DNA from: Shewanella japonica
Lineage (GTDB): Bacteria > Pseudomonadota > Gammaproteobacteria > Enterobacterales > Shewanellaceae
DNA: 64,000 nt
Assembly: GCF_002075795.1 (NCBI RefSeq)
Contig: NZ_CP020472.1
Coordinates: 3,021,001 to 3,085,000, forward strand
Reading direction: 5' to 3'
Shown piece by piece: positions 45,202 to 55,899 of the stretch (position 1 is the stretch's first letter; each line of letters opens with the position of its first letter). The notes below the pieces were generated by a model. The model was not told the DNA's origin, did no database searches, and was given only the letters and a program-made list of their open reading frames with translations. The position numbers were made by a program, and so were the translations under genes.

Positions 45202-47832
45202 TTAGAACTTCACGCTAGCACGAACGAAGAAGTAACGACCTAATACATCATAAGTGTACGGATCGGTATTTGAATCGTTGTTACCAGAGTAGTATGGAGG
45301 CTGCTCATCTAATACGTTATTCACACCACCTGACAATCTAACAGTTTCGTTAATATCGTAAGATGCAGAAATGTCGTGATAAACGATTGAGTCAACTGAA
45401 GGCGCGTAACAGTCACTTGGATCATCTTTACAAGCGAATGAATCCATTCCGTCGATGTAACGAGCTTCATAAGTAGCAGACCAGTCATCACCAGCAGCAG
45501 TTAAGTTAAAGTTAGTCTTTAACTCTGCGTATGCACCTACACCACCTGTGATGTAACCTTTATAGTCAATTACATTTCCATCTTGGTCATACTCTTCATA
45601 AGTATCTAAGATAGAAGTATCAAGACCTGCTTTCCAATCTAAACCTAAGCCTTCAAATGTGTAAGCTAAGTTAATATCGAAACCAGATGTATTTGTTTCA
45701 CCGATATTTTGTAAACCATTATCAAAACTAATACGACCAGTGTTGTCAATTTCAATGCTTGAAGACTGACATAATGCAGTACCTTCATTGATCTTGTTAC
45801 CGTTTGCATCTAAACACTGATTAGCAATGTAGTTCGAATCTACTGAAGTAATAGTATTTGTAATACCGATATCGTAGTAATCAACAGTTAAAGATAACCC
45901 TTCAACGAAGCTTGGAGAGTAAACCAAACCAATCGTCGTGATATCAGCTTCTTCTGGTGTTAGATCTGGATTACCACCAACAGTTACTTCAGCTTGAGTT
46001 TGATCTGTTGCAGGGTGAACAATTTGGTCGAATGATGGAGACTTACCACCAAATAACTCAGATACTGTAGGTGCACGGAATGCAGTTGATTGACCACCAC
46101 GGATCATCAAGTCATCGAATACACGCCAAGTTAAGCCCAATTTCCAAGTCGTATCATCACCAAATGTGCTGTAATCGAAGTAACGAATAGCTGCACTTAA
46201 GTCAACTTGCTCAAGTAAAGGAACATCACTGATAAGTGGAATAGCAAGCTCTACGTATGCTTCATTTACATCAAATGAACCAGAAGTTGCTTCTACACGT
46301 GGGTCATTTGCAAGACCTTGAGCAGTTAATGAATCAGGAGTGAAATAAGCAGACTCTTTACGGAATTCATAACCAGCAGCAAAGCCCATAGTACCAGCAG
46401 GAAGATCTACAATGTCACCAGCAAGAGAAAGTGCTGCGATATCTAACTCACTACCACCAGCGTTCACTTCTGTGTATACGAATGGAGCAATACTGTCACC
46501 CACCCAAGAAGATTGTAAGAAAGGATCAAATTCTTGAGCTTGAACAGCATCATTAATTGAACCAATGTTATGTAAGTTAGCTAAAGTATCAACTGAGTCG
46601 TTCTTACCTTTGTTGTAAGATGCATCCCAAGTCCAACCATTGTCGAACTCACCTTCTAGTCCAACAACTAAACGAATAGTATCAACAACTTGAGAGAAGT
46701 CACGAGAACCAGACTCAACCATACGACGACCATAATCAACAAGCTCGCCATCTTCTACCCATGGAAGCAGTTCATCTGTCATCCAACCACCAGCAGAAAT
46801 TGGTTGGTATTCCCAAGATTCACTGTTCCAAATTGGTTGAGGTGCCATCTGTTGATCTGACCAACGCTTAGAGTACATAGCTTCAGAGAAGAACATAACG
46901 TTATCAGAAAGCTCGTAAGTACCAGCCATGCTTAAGTTTAAACGCTCCATTGGCGTAGATAAGAAACTAGAAGCTGAGTAGTTATAACGATCTGCATCAG
47001 TGAACTCATGATATTCACCACCACGACCACTTAAATCTGCGCCATTAGCACCCCAAATATGACCACCTTCAGAGTATGAACTACCTGCACAATATAGGCC
47101 GTCAGCACCTTCAGCGATAGGACAATCAGAGAAATCACGGTCTGCTTGGCTTGCATCGCCACGCTTAGTGTACTGAGCGTTAATAACAACATTACCTTTA
47201 TCGAATGTGTTACCCATAGTGAAATCAAGGCTAGTTTCATCTGCATCGCCCTCACCAGAAATACCTGTTTGTACGTTTAGCTCTAAACCATCAAAGTCAC
47301 GTTTTAAGATAACGTTTACAACACCAGCAATAGCATCTGTACCATATACAGCAGATGCGCCGTCTTTAAGTACTTCAACACGTTGGATCATTGAAACTGG
47401 AATGGTGTTTAAATCAACTGAAGATGCTGCACCAGTACCAGATGCAATCATACGACGACCGTTAACTAAAACAAGAGTACGGTTTGAACCAAGACCACGT
47501 AGGTTTACACGAGCGTTACCACCTGAACCATTGTTTACAGCAGCGTTAGTCATCGCGCCGCCAGATGCGGTCATTTTTTGTAAAACGTCATCAATAGATG
47601 TAGCGCCAGATGCGATAATAGATGAAGCATCAATAACACTTACTGGGCTAGCAGTTTCCATATCGGTACGTTTAATACGTGAACCGGTTACTGCAATTCT
47701 TTCTACTTTTTCTGCTTGTGCTTCTTCAGCCATTACACTAGCTGAAAAAACAGAACCTGTTGCTACAGTCGTTGCTGCAATTGTCAATAAGCCACGGCGA
47801 ATAGCCTTAGCTGTTAAAGATACTGAACTCAT
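45202..47832 (-). CDS. TonB-dependent outer-membrane receptor 2 of a tandem pair
   Basis: An 876-residue receptor with a signal peptide ending SVMA, a plug domain (about 40-170, with VERIAVTGSRIKRTDMETASPVS, LVNGRRM, LKDGASAVYGTDAIAGVVN) and a barrel ending RASVKF. Start and plug closely match the neighbouring receptor, indicating duplication followed by divergence of the barrel and loops. It has an AAGGGAG ribosome-binding site and a terminator of its own, so it is monocistronic. The ligand is unknown. Confidence 0.88.
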   Translation of the reverse strand: MSSVSLTAKAIRRGLLTIAATTVATGSVFSASVMAEEAQAEKVERIAVTGSRIKRTDMETASPVSVIDASSIIASGATSIDDVLQKMTASGGAMTNAAVNNGSGGNARVNLRGLGSNRTLVLVNGRRMIASGTGAASSVDLNTIPVSMIQRVEVLKDGASAVYGTDAIAGVVNVILKRDFDGLELNVQTGISGEGDADETSLDFTMGNTFDKGNVVINAQYTKRGDASQADRDFSDCPIAEGADGLYCAGSSYSEGGHIWGANGADLSGRGGEYHEFTDADRYNYSASSFLSTPMERLNLSMAGTYELSDNVMFFSEAMYSKRWSDQQMAPQPIWNSESWEYQPISAGGWMTDELLPWVEDGELVDYGRRMVESGSRDFSQVVDTIRLVVGLEGEFDNGWTWDASYNKGKNDSVDTLANLHNIGSINDAVQAQEFDPFLQSSWVGDSIAPFVYTEVNAGGSELDIAALSLAGDIVDLPAGTMGFAAGYEFRKESAYFTPDSLTAQGLANDPRVEATSGSFDVNEAYVELAIPLISDVPLLEQVDLSAAIRYFDYSTFGDDTTWKLGLTWRVFDDLMIRGGQSTAFRAPTVSELFGGKSPSFDQIVHPATDQTQAEVTVGGNPDLTPEEADITTIGLVYSPSFVEGLSLTVDYYDIGITNTITSVDSNYIANQCLDANGNKINEGTALCQSSSIEIDNTGRISFDNGLQNIGETNTSGFDINLAYTFEGLGLDWKAGLDTSILDTYEEYDQDGNVIDYKGYITGGVGAYAELKTNFNLTAAGDDWSATYEARYIDGMDSFACKDDPSDCYAPSVDSIVYHDISASYDINETVRLSGGVNNVLDEQPPYYSGNNDSNTDPYTYDVLGRYFFVRASVKF

Positions 47833-48575
47833 TATAATACTCCCTTCGCTATGTCATATATAAAGTCATAACGTTATATTTTTTATTTTTTAGGTTAAAC
47901 ATTTAATTAACCGAGAGCATTATTGTTAAATAAAATCACATTAGTCAACATCTATTACAAATTAATAACGTTTGAAATTAGAATGGTTACACTAAAAACT
48001 TAACACCTGTTAAAAATATGTTAAATCATTATTTATCATATACTTAGATAAAATTACGCACCACATGTAACACCAGCATGATATATTTGTTAAACAAAGG
48101 TAACACCAAACATTAATTGTGAGCATTATTTGATCGAAAAGGTTAAATCTAATTTAAAATATAGAAAATAAATAAACATTAATGAGATAAGATTTAACAA
48201 ATAATTAACTTAAGTAACAAATTAAATTTTGAAAATATTTATTTATTCGAACACAATTTGACGAGTAAATTATAAAAATGTGCATTTTTAGGCATATTAA
48301 AAGCAAAGAATATGAAAAATCAGTGTGTGTTTGATAAACAGCCAAAGAATAGCTGCATATAAAGTGAATTAAACAAGAATAACTATGCAAAAAGTAACAA
48401 GGTTGTGATGAAAGAGAAATTAAAGCAGCCAGATAAGATAATGCAGCAATGGGATTGCTTACTTCCTCTTAAACTGACATTGGATACTATTTGATTTAAG
48501 TAAAATAAGTCTTCGTCAACATTGCACAACAAAAAAGGAGCCATAAGGCTCCTTTTAGCGTCATTCAATTAAGAA
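47833..48575. other. Long A+T-rich intergenic region upstream of TonB receptor 2
   Basis: These 743 bases are the longest non-coding stretch in the window. They hold the receptor promoter and, at 48531-48556, the ndk terminator. The two 61-codon minus-strand frames (48205-48390, 48383-48568) lack ribosome-binding sites and protein-like composition. A small RNA cannot be excluded. Confidence 0.5.
48531..48556 (-). terminator. Rho-independent terminator of ndk
   Basis: AAAAGGAGCC and GGCTCCTTTT form a perfect 10-bp stem over ATAA, followed by T on the minus strand, 20 bases after the ndk stop. Confidence 0.9.
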
Positions 48576-49007
48576 TTAACGAGTGCGTGCACATAACTCT
48601 TCAGCACTGAAGAAGTAAGCAACTTCACGCTCAGCAGATGCTACAGAATCAGAACCGTGAGCAGCGTTCTCATCGATGCTTTCAGCGAAATCAGCACGGA
48701 TAGTTCCTTCAGCAGCTTCAGCTGGGTTAGTAGCACCTAAAATTTCACGGTGAGCTAGAACAGCATTTTCGCCTTCAAGCGTTTGAACCATGATTGGGCC
48801 AGAAGTCATAAATGCAACTAAAGCACCAAAGAAAGGACGTTCGCTGTGCTCAGCGTAGAAGCCTTCAGCTTGCTCTTTGCTTAAGTGAACCATTTTAGCA
48901 GCAATGATTTTCAGGCCAGCAGTTTCAAAACGGTTGTAGATAGCGCCAATGTGGTTTTTTGCAACAGCATCAGGCTTAATGATAGAAAAAGTACGTTCGA
49001 TAGCCAT
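48576..49007 (-). CDS. ndk: Nucleoside diphosphate kinase
   Basis: Transfers the gamma phosphate between nucleoside triphosphates and diphosphates via a phosphohistidine. It starts [14 protein letters not shown] and holds RNHIGAIY-type and [17 protein letters not shown] motifs, with the active-site His in ENAAHGSDS. Its 143 residues are the normal length. Good GAAGGAAG ribosome-binding site; monocistronic. Confidence 0.96.
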   Translation of the reverse strand: MAIERTFSIIKPDAVAKNHIGAIYNRFETAGLKIIAAKMVHLSKEQAEGFYAEHSERPFFGALVAFMTSGPIMVQTLEGENAVLAHREILGATNPAEAAEGTIRADFAESIDENAAHGSDSVASAEREVAYFFSAEELCARTR

Positions 49008-49248
49008 GAAAAGCTTCCTTCTTAAATATACGGGTTTTAAATTCGCGCGGATTATACGAAATTTACGCCAACATGCATAGGGTTAATAGCGTCACATAAT
49101 CAAAATGTAACCTTGTGACCTAGGTAATACAGAAATTGTGATAAGCCTCAAGCCAATTTAGCCATAAACAAAGCTAATTAAAGCCACGACTATAACTCAA
49201 AGGTTGCAGTGAGTAGCTAGGCTAACAGCTTTGTTTAACCAACTTTGC

Positions 49249-49893
49249 TCAACCAAAGTGTAATTGAGACTGTAAATAGCTCCCCAGCATGACCCCAAGA
49301 GCTTTAACAAATTCATCTTTGGGCATTGAACAAGCAATCGCAGGAGTAAGAGAAGGATATAATATTTTATCAAGCAGACTGTTTATCAGCATAAAAATGA
49401 CCATATCAGCGGCTTTTTGTTGCACTTTGGTCGCCTTGCCATCCGACGCCATAAAATTAAGTAGCAATTGTGATAGGCGCTGGTAAGCCTCATTTCTATC
49501 TAATGAAGGATTAGTGAAAATGGTATCAGGGTGAAGCCTAGCGTTAAGGTGTATCGTTCTAAAAACGCTTTTTCTTTCATCTAAAAAGTGGAATGTTGCC
49601 TGACAAAGATGTGTTACTTGTTGTTCTAACCCATCACAGTCGTGGCATTCGAGCTCTGTGATAAAGTTGCCCAGCTCCTGGCCAAAATCATCATATAACA
49701 ATGGCAATAGCGCCTCTTTATTTTCAAAGCGACGATAAAACGTTCCAACCGAAACCCCTGCCCCTTCAGCCAGTTCCTTTATGCTGATGTGTTCAAAGTA
49801 CTTGACCTTCAATGCCCGTTGCAAAGACTGTAAAAACTTGTCATGCGTGACTTGGCTACGTTTTTGTTTAGGGCGTAAATCTGGTACTGACAT
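49249..49893 (-). CDS. TetR-family transcriptional regulator (orphan)
   Basis: A 214-residue repressor with an N-terminal TetR helix-turn-helix (about 15-65: FEHISIKELAEGAGVSVGTFYRRFENKEALL) and a ligand-binding helical domain. A perfect 12-bp inverted repeat with 5-base spacer lies 39-67 bases upstream of the ATG and is the likely operator, implying autoregulation. No divergent gene is present, so other targets must lie elsewhere. Confidence 0.9.
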   Translation of the reverse strand: MSVPDLRPKQKRSQVTHDKFLQSLQRALKVKYFEHISIKELAEGAGVSVGTFYRRFENKEALLPLLYDDFGQELGNFITELECHDCDGLEQQVTHLCQATFHFLDERKSVFRTIHLNARLHPDTIFTNPSLDRNEAYQRLSQLLLNFMASDGKATKVQQKAADMVIFMLINSLLDKILYPSLTPAIACSMPKDEFVKALGVMLGSYLQSQLHFG

Positions 49894-49931
49894 TCATATT
49901 TCCATTGAAAAAAACAGAGGTTGATAGACTA

Positions 49932-49960
49932 TTTTGCATCATACAATTTATGATGCAAAA
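49932..49960. promoter_or_regulatory. Probable TetR-family operator (perfect palindrome)
   Basis: TTTTGCATCATA and TATGATGCAAAA flank 5 bases. The 29-bp site, with half-sites 17 bp apart centre to centre, is typical for TetR-family binding and overlaps the expected promoter of the regulator gene. Confidence 0.75.
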
Positions 49961-50049
49961 ACTCTAACATATAAGATTTAGCACCAACGATAATCTTGAT
50001 GCCCTGATCGCCAAGCGAATCTCAAAAAGCAACGCATAAGCATTAGTCA

Positions 50050-50083
50050 CAAAAAAAAAGCAACGACACATGTCATTGCTTTA
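50050..50083 (-). terminator. Rho-independent terminator of the isc operon
   Basis: On the minus strand AAAGCAATGACA pairs with TGTCGTTGCTTT (one wobble), followed by nine T, about 80 bases after the fdx stop. Confidence 0.85.
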
Positions 50084-50161
50084 TGGTTTTAACAGGAAGC
50101 ATTATGACTTCCTTGGTTGATTCATTATTAACTATAATGAATCACTGTAGCCGACTGAGGA

Positions 50162-50497
50162 TTACCCTTCACTTACCATATTAATGGTGTACTTAGGGAT
50201 ATCAATCACCATATCACAGTCAACAACTTTAGCCTGGCAAGATAAACGGCTTTCTGGCTCTAACCCCCATGCTTTATCAAGCATATCGTCTTCTAGCTCA
50301 TCACTTTCTTCAAGCTCATCAAAGCCTTCACGAACAATACAGTGACATGTAGTACATGCACATGACTTTTCGCAAGCATGTTCAATATGGATACCGTTTT
50401 TAAGTGCAACATCTAAAATAGTTTCACCTACTTCAGCTTCTAACACAGCACCGTCTGGGCACAGCTCTTCATGGGGTAAAAAAACTAACTGCGGCAT
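50162..50497 (-). CDS. fdx: ISC system [2Fe-2S] ferredoxin
   Basis: An adrenodoxin-type ferredoxin that supplies electrons for Fe-S assembly. The cluster cysteines lie in CEKSCACTTCHC and SCQAK. It is 111 residues, the same as E. coli Fdx. It is the last gene of the isc cluster and starts 8 bases after hscA. No iscX gene follows. Confidence 0.95.
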   Translation of the reverse strand: MPQLVFLPHEELCPDGAVLEAEVGETILDVALKNGIHIEHACEKSCACTTCHCIVREGFDELEESDELEDDMLDKAWGLEPESRLSCQAKVVDCDMVIDIPKYTINMVSEG

Positions 50498-50505
50498 TTT
50501 ATCAC

Positions 50506-52368
50506 CTATATATTATCGACAGACTGACCTTTCAGTGCTGCTCGAATAGAATTATCCATACGACGTGAAGCAAACTCTTGGGTTTGTTCATCTAGTGCTT
50601 CAATCGCTTTTTCAATAGCATCGGTATCATCACCTTGAGCGGTTATTTGTAACTGTTCAATGGCAGCATGAATTTGTGCTTGTTCTTCGGTATTAAGTAA
50701 ATCTGCGTCTTTTGCTAATGCAGCTGATAAAGTTTCAACCACTCTTGAAGCTTCAACTTGTTGTTCTGCCAGCATTCTGCGCGTGATGTCATCTTTAGCA
50801 TGCTTCATTGAATCTTTCAGCATAGTCGCGATTTCAGTATCAGATAAACCAAATGAAGGTTTTACTTGAATCGTTGACTTAACTTCCGTCGACTTTTCCA
50901 TCGCTGTGACACTCAGTAAACCATCAGCATCTACTTGGAATGTGACACGAATGTGCGCAGCACCTGCCGCTAGTGCAGGAATACCATTTAAAGTGAAACG
51001 TGCTAATGAACGACAGTCATCCACTAACTCACGTTCACCTTGGACCACATGGAAAGCCATGGCAGTTTGGCCATCTTTAAATGTGGTAAACTCTTGAGCT
51101 CGTGCAACAGGGATAGTGGTATTACGGGTCACGACTTTCTCAATCAGTCCCCCCATAGTCTCAATGCCTAACGACAGTGGAATAACATCAAGCAATAATA
51201 AATCTGATTCAGGTTTATTGCCCACTAAAATGTCAGCTTGAATCGCTGCACCAATAGCCACAACACGATCGGGATCAATTGATGTTAATGGCGTTTTACC
51301 AAAGAAACGTTCAACTTGCTCACGTACTAAAGGTACACGAGTAGAACCACCAACCATAACCGTTTCAATGATCTCATCAGTGGTGACTTCAGCGTCACGT
51401 AATGTTCTACGGCAACTGGCAATCGTTTTCTTAACAAGTGAACCGATAAGCCCTTCAAATTCAGCTTTAGAAACATCAGCAGTTAATACGTCACCGTTTT
51501 CTAACGTAATACTCGCCGTGCTGGTTTCATCATTAGTTAGCTGCTCTTTGACTCGTCTAGATTCAATCAATAACTGTCTATTTAATGAAGCAGTTAATTC
51601 AATCAACCCCATTGCGCTTTGCAAGTGATTACGCAACAGATGATCAAAGTCATCACCGCCAAGCGCTGAGTCGCCGCCAGTAGCTAATACTTCAAACACA
51701 CCTCTATTCAAACGAAGAATAGAAATATCGAAGGTTCCCCCACCTAAATCATAGATGGCAATAACGCCTTCTTGTTTAGTGTCTAAACCGTAAGCAATAG
51801 CAGCAGCCGTGGGTTCATTTAATAAACGTAAAACTTTAACCCCCAGAAGCTCTGCTGCATCTTTAGTGCCTTGACGCTGCGCGTCATCGAAATAAGCAGG
51901 TACTGTAATGGCAACACCTTCTAAGTCACCGCCAAGGGTTTTTTCGGCTCTTGAGATTAACGGCTTTAAAATTTCAGCTGAAACTTGGACTGGATTCACT
52001 GCGCCTTGCGCCGTGTTAAATACAGGTAGCCCGTTTTCACTTGCGGTAAAATCATATGGCAAGTTTTGCTCTGCAGACTGAATGTCTTTTAAGCTGCGCC
52101 CCATAAAACGTTTGACTGAGACAATGGTATTTTTAGGATCTTGTGCAGACTTAACTTGTGCCGCGTAACCCGTTTCGACACTATCAGAGCCGTAATGAAC
52201 CACAGAAGGAAGTGAGTGTTGATTGTCATTATCTGGCAAGGTTGACGCTTCACCACTTCTAACAGCTGCAACCAAAGAGTTAGTTGTACCTAAATCGATG
52301 CCAACTGCAAGTCTGTGCTGGTGAGGTGCGGCGCTTTGGCCGGGCTCTGCAATTTGAAAAAGGGCCAT
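50506..52368 (-). CDS. hscA: HSP70-type chaperone HscA
   Basis: A 620-residue specialised Hsp70 that binds the LPPVK motif of IscU and drives cluster transfer. The ATPase shows [28 protein letters not shown] and VGGSTRVP; the substrate-binding domain is complete. It follows hscB by 78 bases and precedes fdx. Confidence 0.96.
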   Translation of the reverse strand: MALFQIAEPGQSAAPHQHRLAVGIDLGTTNSLVAAVRSGEASTLPDNDNQHSLPSVVHYGSDSVETGYAAQVKSAQDPKNTIVSVKRFMGRSLKDIQSAEQNLPYDFTASENGLPVFNTAQGAVNPVQVSAEILKPLISRAEKTLGGDLEGVAITVPAYFDDAQRQGTKDAAELLGVKVLRLLNEPTAAAIAYGLDTKQEGVIAIYDLGGGTFDISILRLNRGVFEVLATGGDSALGGDDFDHLLRNHLQSAMGLIELTASLNRQLLIESRRVKEQLTNDETSTASITLENGDVLTADVSKAEFEGLIGSLVKKTIASCRRTLRDAEVTTDEIIETVMVGGSTRVPLVREQVERFFGKTPLTSIDPDRVVAIGAAIQADILVGNKPESDLLLLDVIPLSLGIETMGGLIEKVVTRNTTIPVARAQEFTTFKDGQTAMAFHVVQGERELVDDCRSLARFTLNGIPALAAGAAHIRVTFQVDADGLLSVTAMEKSTEVKSTIQVKPSFGLSDTEIATMLKDSMKHAKDDITRRMLAEQQVEASRVVETLSAALAKDADLLNTEEQAQIHAAIEQLQITAQGDDTDAIEKAIEALDEQTQEFASRRMDNSIRAALKGQSVDNI

Positions 52369-52446
52369 ATTAATCCAGTTATTTTGAGGGAAAAAGAACC
52401 ATTAATTGTAGATAGCAAAAAGCTCTGTAATTGACAGAGCTCAGCG

Positions 52447-52971
52447 TTAATCTAGCAATGAATCTTCAACTCTTGCTAATTCATCCTGCAATTTTGCCAT
52501 AAATTTCAGCTTTCTGATCTGATCAGCTGCAGATAAATCATCATTTTCTGCATTAGTGGCTAATAATTGGGCAAGGGATTGCGATAGGGTTTTCTCGTAG
52601 TCAGCAAATGATTGATATAAATCTTCGATTAAGTCATCAGCTTGCTGGCTATCTTTAATATCTTCTAACGCTTCACGCCATTCCATTTGCTGCATTAAGA
52701 AAGCAGTATCTTTCACTGTTGTAGTTTCATGGCTAATATCAACACCACGAAGACTTAACATATGTTCAGCGCGCTTTAATGGGTTTTTAAGCGTTTGGTA
52801 TCCGTCGTTAACTTGCGCAGTGCGTTGCACTGATAACAGTTTTTGTTGTTCAGACTCGCTGGCAAATTTATCAGGATGAACCGCCCTTTGCAGCTCGCGA
52901 TAGCGCTCTGCAAGGTTGGCGGTGTCGATATCAAAGGAAGGTGTTATTTGAAATAATTCAAAGTAATTCAT
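52447..52971 (-). CDS. hscB: J-domain co-chaperone HscB
   Basis: A 174-residue co-chaperone that delivers IscU to HscA and stimulates its ATPase. It has MNYFELF, the J-domain HPD in VHPDKFASE, and a C-terminal three-helix IscU-binding domain. Position between iscA and hscA is canonical. Confidence 0.95.
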   Translation of the reverse strand: MNYFELFQITPSFDIDTANLAERYRELQRAVHPDKFASESEQQKLLSVQRTAQVNDGYQTLKNPLKRAEHMLSLRGVDISHETTTVKDTAFLMQQMEWREALEDIKDSQQADDLIEDLYQSFADYEKTLSQSLAQLLATNAENDDLSAADQIRKLKFMAKLQDELARVEDSLLD

Positions 52972-53027
52972 TGGCAGATATCATGCTCTTTTTGGGTAAA
53001 TGACAGTAAAGCTTTATGTGTATTAGA

Positions 53028-53351
53028 TTACACAGTAAAGCTTTCACCACAACCACATTCACCTTTGGCATTAGGGTTGTTAAATTGGAAACCTTCGTTC
53101 AGGCCTTCTTTAACAAAGTCTAATTCAATGCCTTGTAAATAAATAAAACTCTTGGCATCGATGATGATATTAACGCCTTCTATTTCGTAAATCTCATCAT
53201 CGTCGTTTGCTTCATCAACAAACTCAAGCACATAAGCCATACCAGAACAGCCAGATGTTCTTAACCCTAGGCGTAAACCCAAGCCTTTTCCTCGATTAAC
53301 TAGGAAAGATTTCACTCGTTCAGCCGCAGCTGGGGTCATTGTAATTGCCAT
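53028..53351 (-). CDS. iscA: A-type Fe-S carrier IscA
   Basis: A 107-residue A-type carrier. The three ligand cysteines are in TSGCSGMAY and GECGCGES. The start is ATG 53351 ([13 protein letters not shown]); the longer frame to 53393 overlaps iscU and adds a non-conserved leader. Confidence 0.95.
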   Translation of the reverse strand: MAITMTPAAAERVKSFLVNRGKGLGLRLGLRTSGCSGMAYVLEFVDEANDDDEIYEIEGVNIIIDAKSFIYLQGIELDFVKEGLNEGFQFNNPNAKGECGCGESFTV

Positions 53352-53364
53352 CTTAACTCCGGTA

Positions 53365-53748
53365 TTACTTGTCTTGCTTTGATTTGTACTCATCTAATGC
53401 TGCTTTAATAGCGTCTTCCGCTAAAATAGAGCAATGGATTTTAACAGGAGGTAAAGCAAGCTCTTCTGCGATATCAGCATTCTTAATTGTTGCTGCTTCA
53501 TCAACACTTTTGCCTTTAACCCACTCAGTTACGAGCGAACTTGACGCGATTGCACTACCACAACCATAAGTTTTGAATTTAGCGTCTTCAATGATGCCGT
53601 TTTCGCCAATTTTAAGTTGAAGCTTCATCACGTCACCACATGCTGGTGCACCAACCATACCTGTTACCACTGAAGGGTCATTTTTATCAAATGAACCAAC
53701 GTTACGTGGATTTTCATAATGTTCGATTACTTTTTCGCTGTAAGCCAT
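53365..53748 (-). CDS. iscU: Fe-S scaffold protein IscU
   Basis: The scaffold on which [2Fe-2S] clusters are built from IscS sulfur. Cluster residues are in [11 protein letters not shown] (Cys and Asp), [11 protein letters not shown] and [16 protein letters not shown], the HscA-recognition motif, immediately precedes the last Cys. 127 residues. Confidence 0.97.
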   Translation of the reverse strand: MAYSEKVIEHYENPRNVGSFDKNDPSVVTGMVGAPACGDVMKLQLKIGENGIIEDAKFKTYGCGSAIASSSLVTEWVKGKSVDEAATIKNADIAEELALPPVKIHCSILAEDAIKAALDEYKSKQDK

Positions 53749-53787
53749 AACAATTCTGCTCCGTTTATCGCTATCGATAATAATGTA

Positions 53788-55002
53788 TTAGTGATGTGCC
53801 CACTGAACTTGGTCCAGATCGATACCATCTTTAAACATCTCCCAAAGTGGAGACATTTCACGTAACTTACCGATAGAATCATCAATTACTTTAATTGCAT
53901 GCTCGATTTCTTCATCAGTCGTAAAGCGACCAATTGAGAAACGAATTGAGCTGTGCGCCATTTCATCATTTAAGCCTAATGCACGTAGTACATAGCTAGG
54001 CTCCAAACTTGCAGAAGTACAAGCTGAACCAGACGATACGGCTAAATCTTTAAGGGCCATCATTAATGATTCACCTTCAACAAAGTTGAAGCTCACATTA
54101 AAGATGCCGCTGTAGCGCTGTTCCATATCGCCATTAATATAAGTTTCTTCGATATGTTTAATGCCATTCCATAACTTGTCACGTAGACGCAGAATGCGCG
54201 CATTATCTTCAATCATATCTTGCTTAGCGATAGCAGCGGCTTCACCTAAACCAACAATTTGGTGAGTTGCTAATGTACCACTTCGCATACCACGTTCATG
54301 ACCACCGCCATGCATTTGAGACTCTAAACGAATACGTGGTTTACGGCGTACGTAAAGTGCACCGATACCTTTAGGTCCATACATTTTATGGCCAGAAATA
54401 GAAATCAGATCAACTTTAACTGTTTTAACATCAATCGGTAATTTACCTGCACTTTGCGCAGCATCCATATGGAAGAAAATACCTTTAGAGCGACATAGTT
54501 CACCAATCGCATTGATGTCTTGAATGACACCAATTTCGTTGTTCACGTGCATGATGCTCACTAAAATAGTGTCGTCACGCATTGCACCTTCAAGCACAGA
54601 CATTGGGATAATTCCATTGTCACTTGGCTCTAAATACGTAACTTCAAAACCTTCACGCTCAAGTTGACGACAAGCATCAAGTGTTGCTTTATGCTCTGTC
54701 TTACTGGTGATGATGTGCTTGCCTTTCTTATTATAGAAATGTGCAATACCTTTGATTGCTAGGTTGCTTGATTCAGTCGCACCAGAAGTGAAAACGATTT
54801 CACGGTGATCAGCATTGATTAAATCAGCTACTTGGTTACGAGCAATATCAACTGCTTCTTCGGCTTGCCAACCATAACGGTGAGAACGAGATGCTGGGTT
54901 ACCAAACACACCGTCCATTGTCATAAATTGAACCATTTTGTCGGCAACACGTTTGTCGACAGGGGTTGTTGCGGCATAATCTAAATAGATAGGAAGCTTC
55001 AT
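53788..55002 (-). CDS. iscS: Cysteine desulfurase IscS
   Basis: A PLP enzyme converting cysteine to alanine and enzyme-bound persulfide for Fe-S clusters and tRNA thiolation. The PLP lysine is in [10 protein letters not shown], and the active-site Cys loop is [10 protein letters not shown]. The second ATG (55002) is used, giving 404 residues like E. coli, with GGAGTG at suitable spacing. Confidence 0.97.
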   Translation of the reverse strand: MKLPIYLDYAATTPVDKRVADKMVQFMTMDGVFGNPASRSHRYGWQAEEAVDIARNQVADLINADHREIVFTSGATESSNLAIKGIAHFYNKKGKHIITSKTEHKATLDACRQLEREGFEVTYLEPSDNGIIPMSVLEGAMRDDTILVSIMHVNNEIGVIQDINAIGELCRSKGIFFHMDAAQSAGKLPIDVKTVKVDLISISGHKMYGPKGIGALYVRRKPRIRLESQMHGGGHERGMRSGTLATHQIVGLGEAAAIAKQDMIEDNARILRLRDKLWNGIKHIEETYINGDMEQRYSGIFNVSFNFVEGESLMMALKDLAVSSGSACTSASLEPSYVLRALGLNDEMAHSSIRFSIGRFTTDEEIEHAIKVIDDSIGKLREMSPLWEMFKDGIDLDQVQWAHH

Positions 55003-55081
55003 CATACACTCCGTACTGAGCAGTCATCTGTGCGACCACTTACAACGTACATATAATTGTTATCGATACATCAACACAAAA

Positions 55082-55543
55082 TTACAAAGTAACTCTATGC
55101 TCATTCTGCATTTCGTCTTGCTTTAGTGAGATAAATTGCACATCGCGTTTATCCATTAATCCAGCAAGGGTAATGCCATCTAAAAATTCTGAAATCTGTT
55201 TACTTAAATCTCCCCACAAAGAGTGAGTGAGACAGCGGGAGCCACTTTGGCAATTCCCTTTTCCCTGACAACGAGTTGCATCAACTGACTCGTCTACAGC
55301 ATGCACGACCATGCCAACAGAGATATCATTCGCTTCTTGCCCTAGGCGATAACCGCCACCTGGACCACGAACACTAGATACGAGACCATGTTTACGAAGT
55401 TTAGCGAAGAGTTGCTCAAGGTAGGAAAGCGATATTCCCTGCCTTTCAGAAATATCCGCTAAGGGAACTGGCCCGGTGGCTGAGTGAATAGCAACGTCCA
55501 GCATAGCTGTCACTGCGTAGCGACCTTTTGATGTCAGTTTCAT
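55082..55543 (-). CDS. iscR: Fe-S-responsive regulator IscR
   Basis: An Rrf2-family repressor that binds a [2Fe-2S] cluster and adjusts the isc operon to demand. It has the winged helix [16 protein letters not shown] with [18 protein letters not shown], and the cluster Cys residues in [17 protein letters not shown]. The start at 55543 gives 153 residues. Two IscR-type sites lie immediately upstream, implying autorepression. Confidence 0.96.
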   Translation of the reverse strand: MKLTSKGRYAVTAMLDVAIHSATGPVPLADISERQGISLSYLEQLFAKLRKHGLVSSVRGPGGGYRLGQEANDISVGMVVHAVDESVDATRCQGKGNCQSGSRCLTHSLWGDLSKQISEFLDGITLAGLMDKRDVQFISLKQDEMQNEHRVTL

Positions 55544-55582
55544 AACGTATTTTGCTCCCATAAACTATAGGGCAATTTCATC

Positions 55583-55607
55583 ATACCTGAGTATTTTAGT
55601 CAAGTAT
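55583..55607. promoter_or_regulatory. IscR type 1 binding site (proximal)
   Basis: The 25-bp imperfect dyad begins ATACCTGAGTA and ends AGTCAAGTAT on the plus strand, fitting the ATA-YYGACT...AGTCRR-TAT type 1 pattern. It lies 40-64 bases upstream of the iscR ATG and overlaps a TATGAT hexamer on the minus strand. Confidence 0.8.
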
Positions 55608-55632
55608 TTAACCCACTAAATTACTCAAGTAT
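55608..55632. promoter_or_regulatory. IscR type 1 binding site (distal, directly abutting)
   Basis: A second 25-bp copy follows without a gap. Its right half (ACTCAAGTAT) is conserved and its left half (TTAACCCACTA) is weaker. The arrangement of tandem sites resembles the E. coli iscR promoter. Confidence 0.65.
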
Positions 55633-55796
55633 TTCCTCTCGTTCGCGTCTAACAATTTTAGGTCTAAAAATTTGCACGGCTATTTAACCTTTTTATAGTG
55701 CAAGATTCAATGCCAGTTACTCATTTATTAGGCGATAATGTGATAAAACGGCGCTGTGTCATAAAAATTTACATTGATCTTATTTATCTGCTCAAA

Positions 55797-55833
55797 TAAT
55801 AAAGCCGATACCCAAAATATGGGGATCGGCTTT
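55797..55833 (-). terminator. Rho-independent terminator of cysE
   Basis: AAAGCCGAT and ATCGGCTTT pair, with an inner CCC/GGG extension; the minus-strand side continues into TTATTATT. It lies about 65 bases after the cysE stop. Confidence 0.82.
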
Positions 55834-55899
55834 ATCGTTTTCAAGCTTCAAAAAGAATAAACAAACAAAAATAAATTGCCAGATAATTCAAAAAATGAC

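Larger units (their letters stand above)
55544..55899. other. Intergenic region between cysE and iscR
   Basis: These 356 bases hold the iscR promoter with two IscR sites and, at the far end, the cysE terminator. The remaining A+T-rich part (about 55640-55795) shows no recognisable element. Confidence 0.6.

Noticed and set aside
48205..48568. Two 61-codon minus-strand frames upstream of TonB receptor 2
   Set aside because: No ribosome-binding site, A+T-rich composition, and one of them runs into the ndk terminator.
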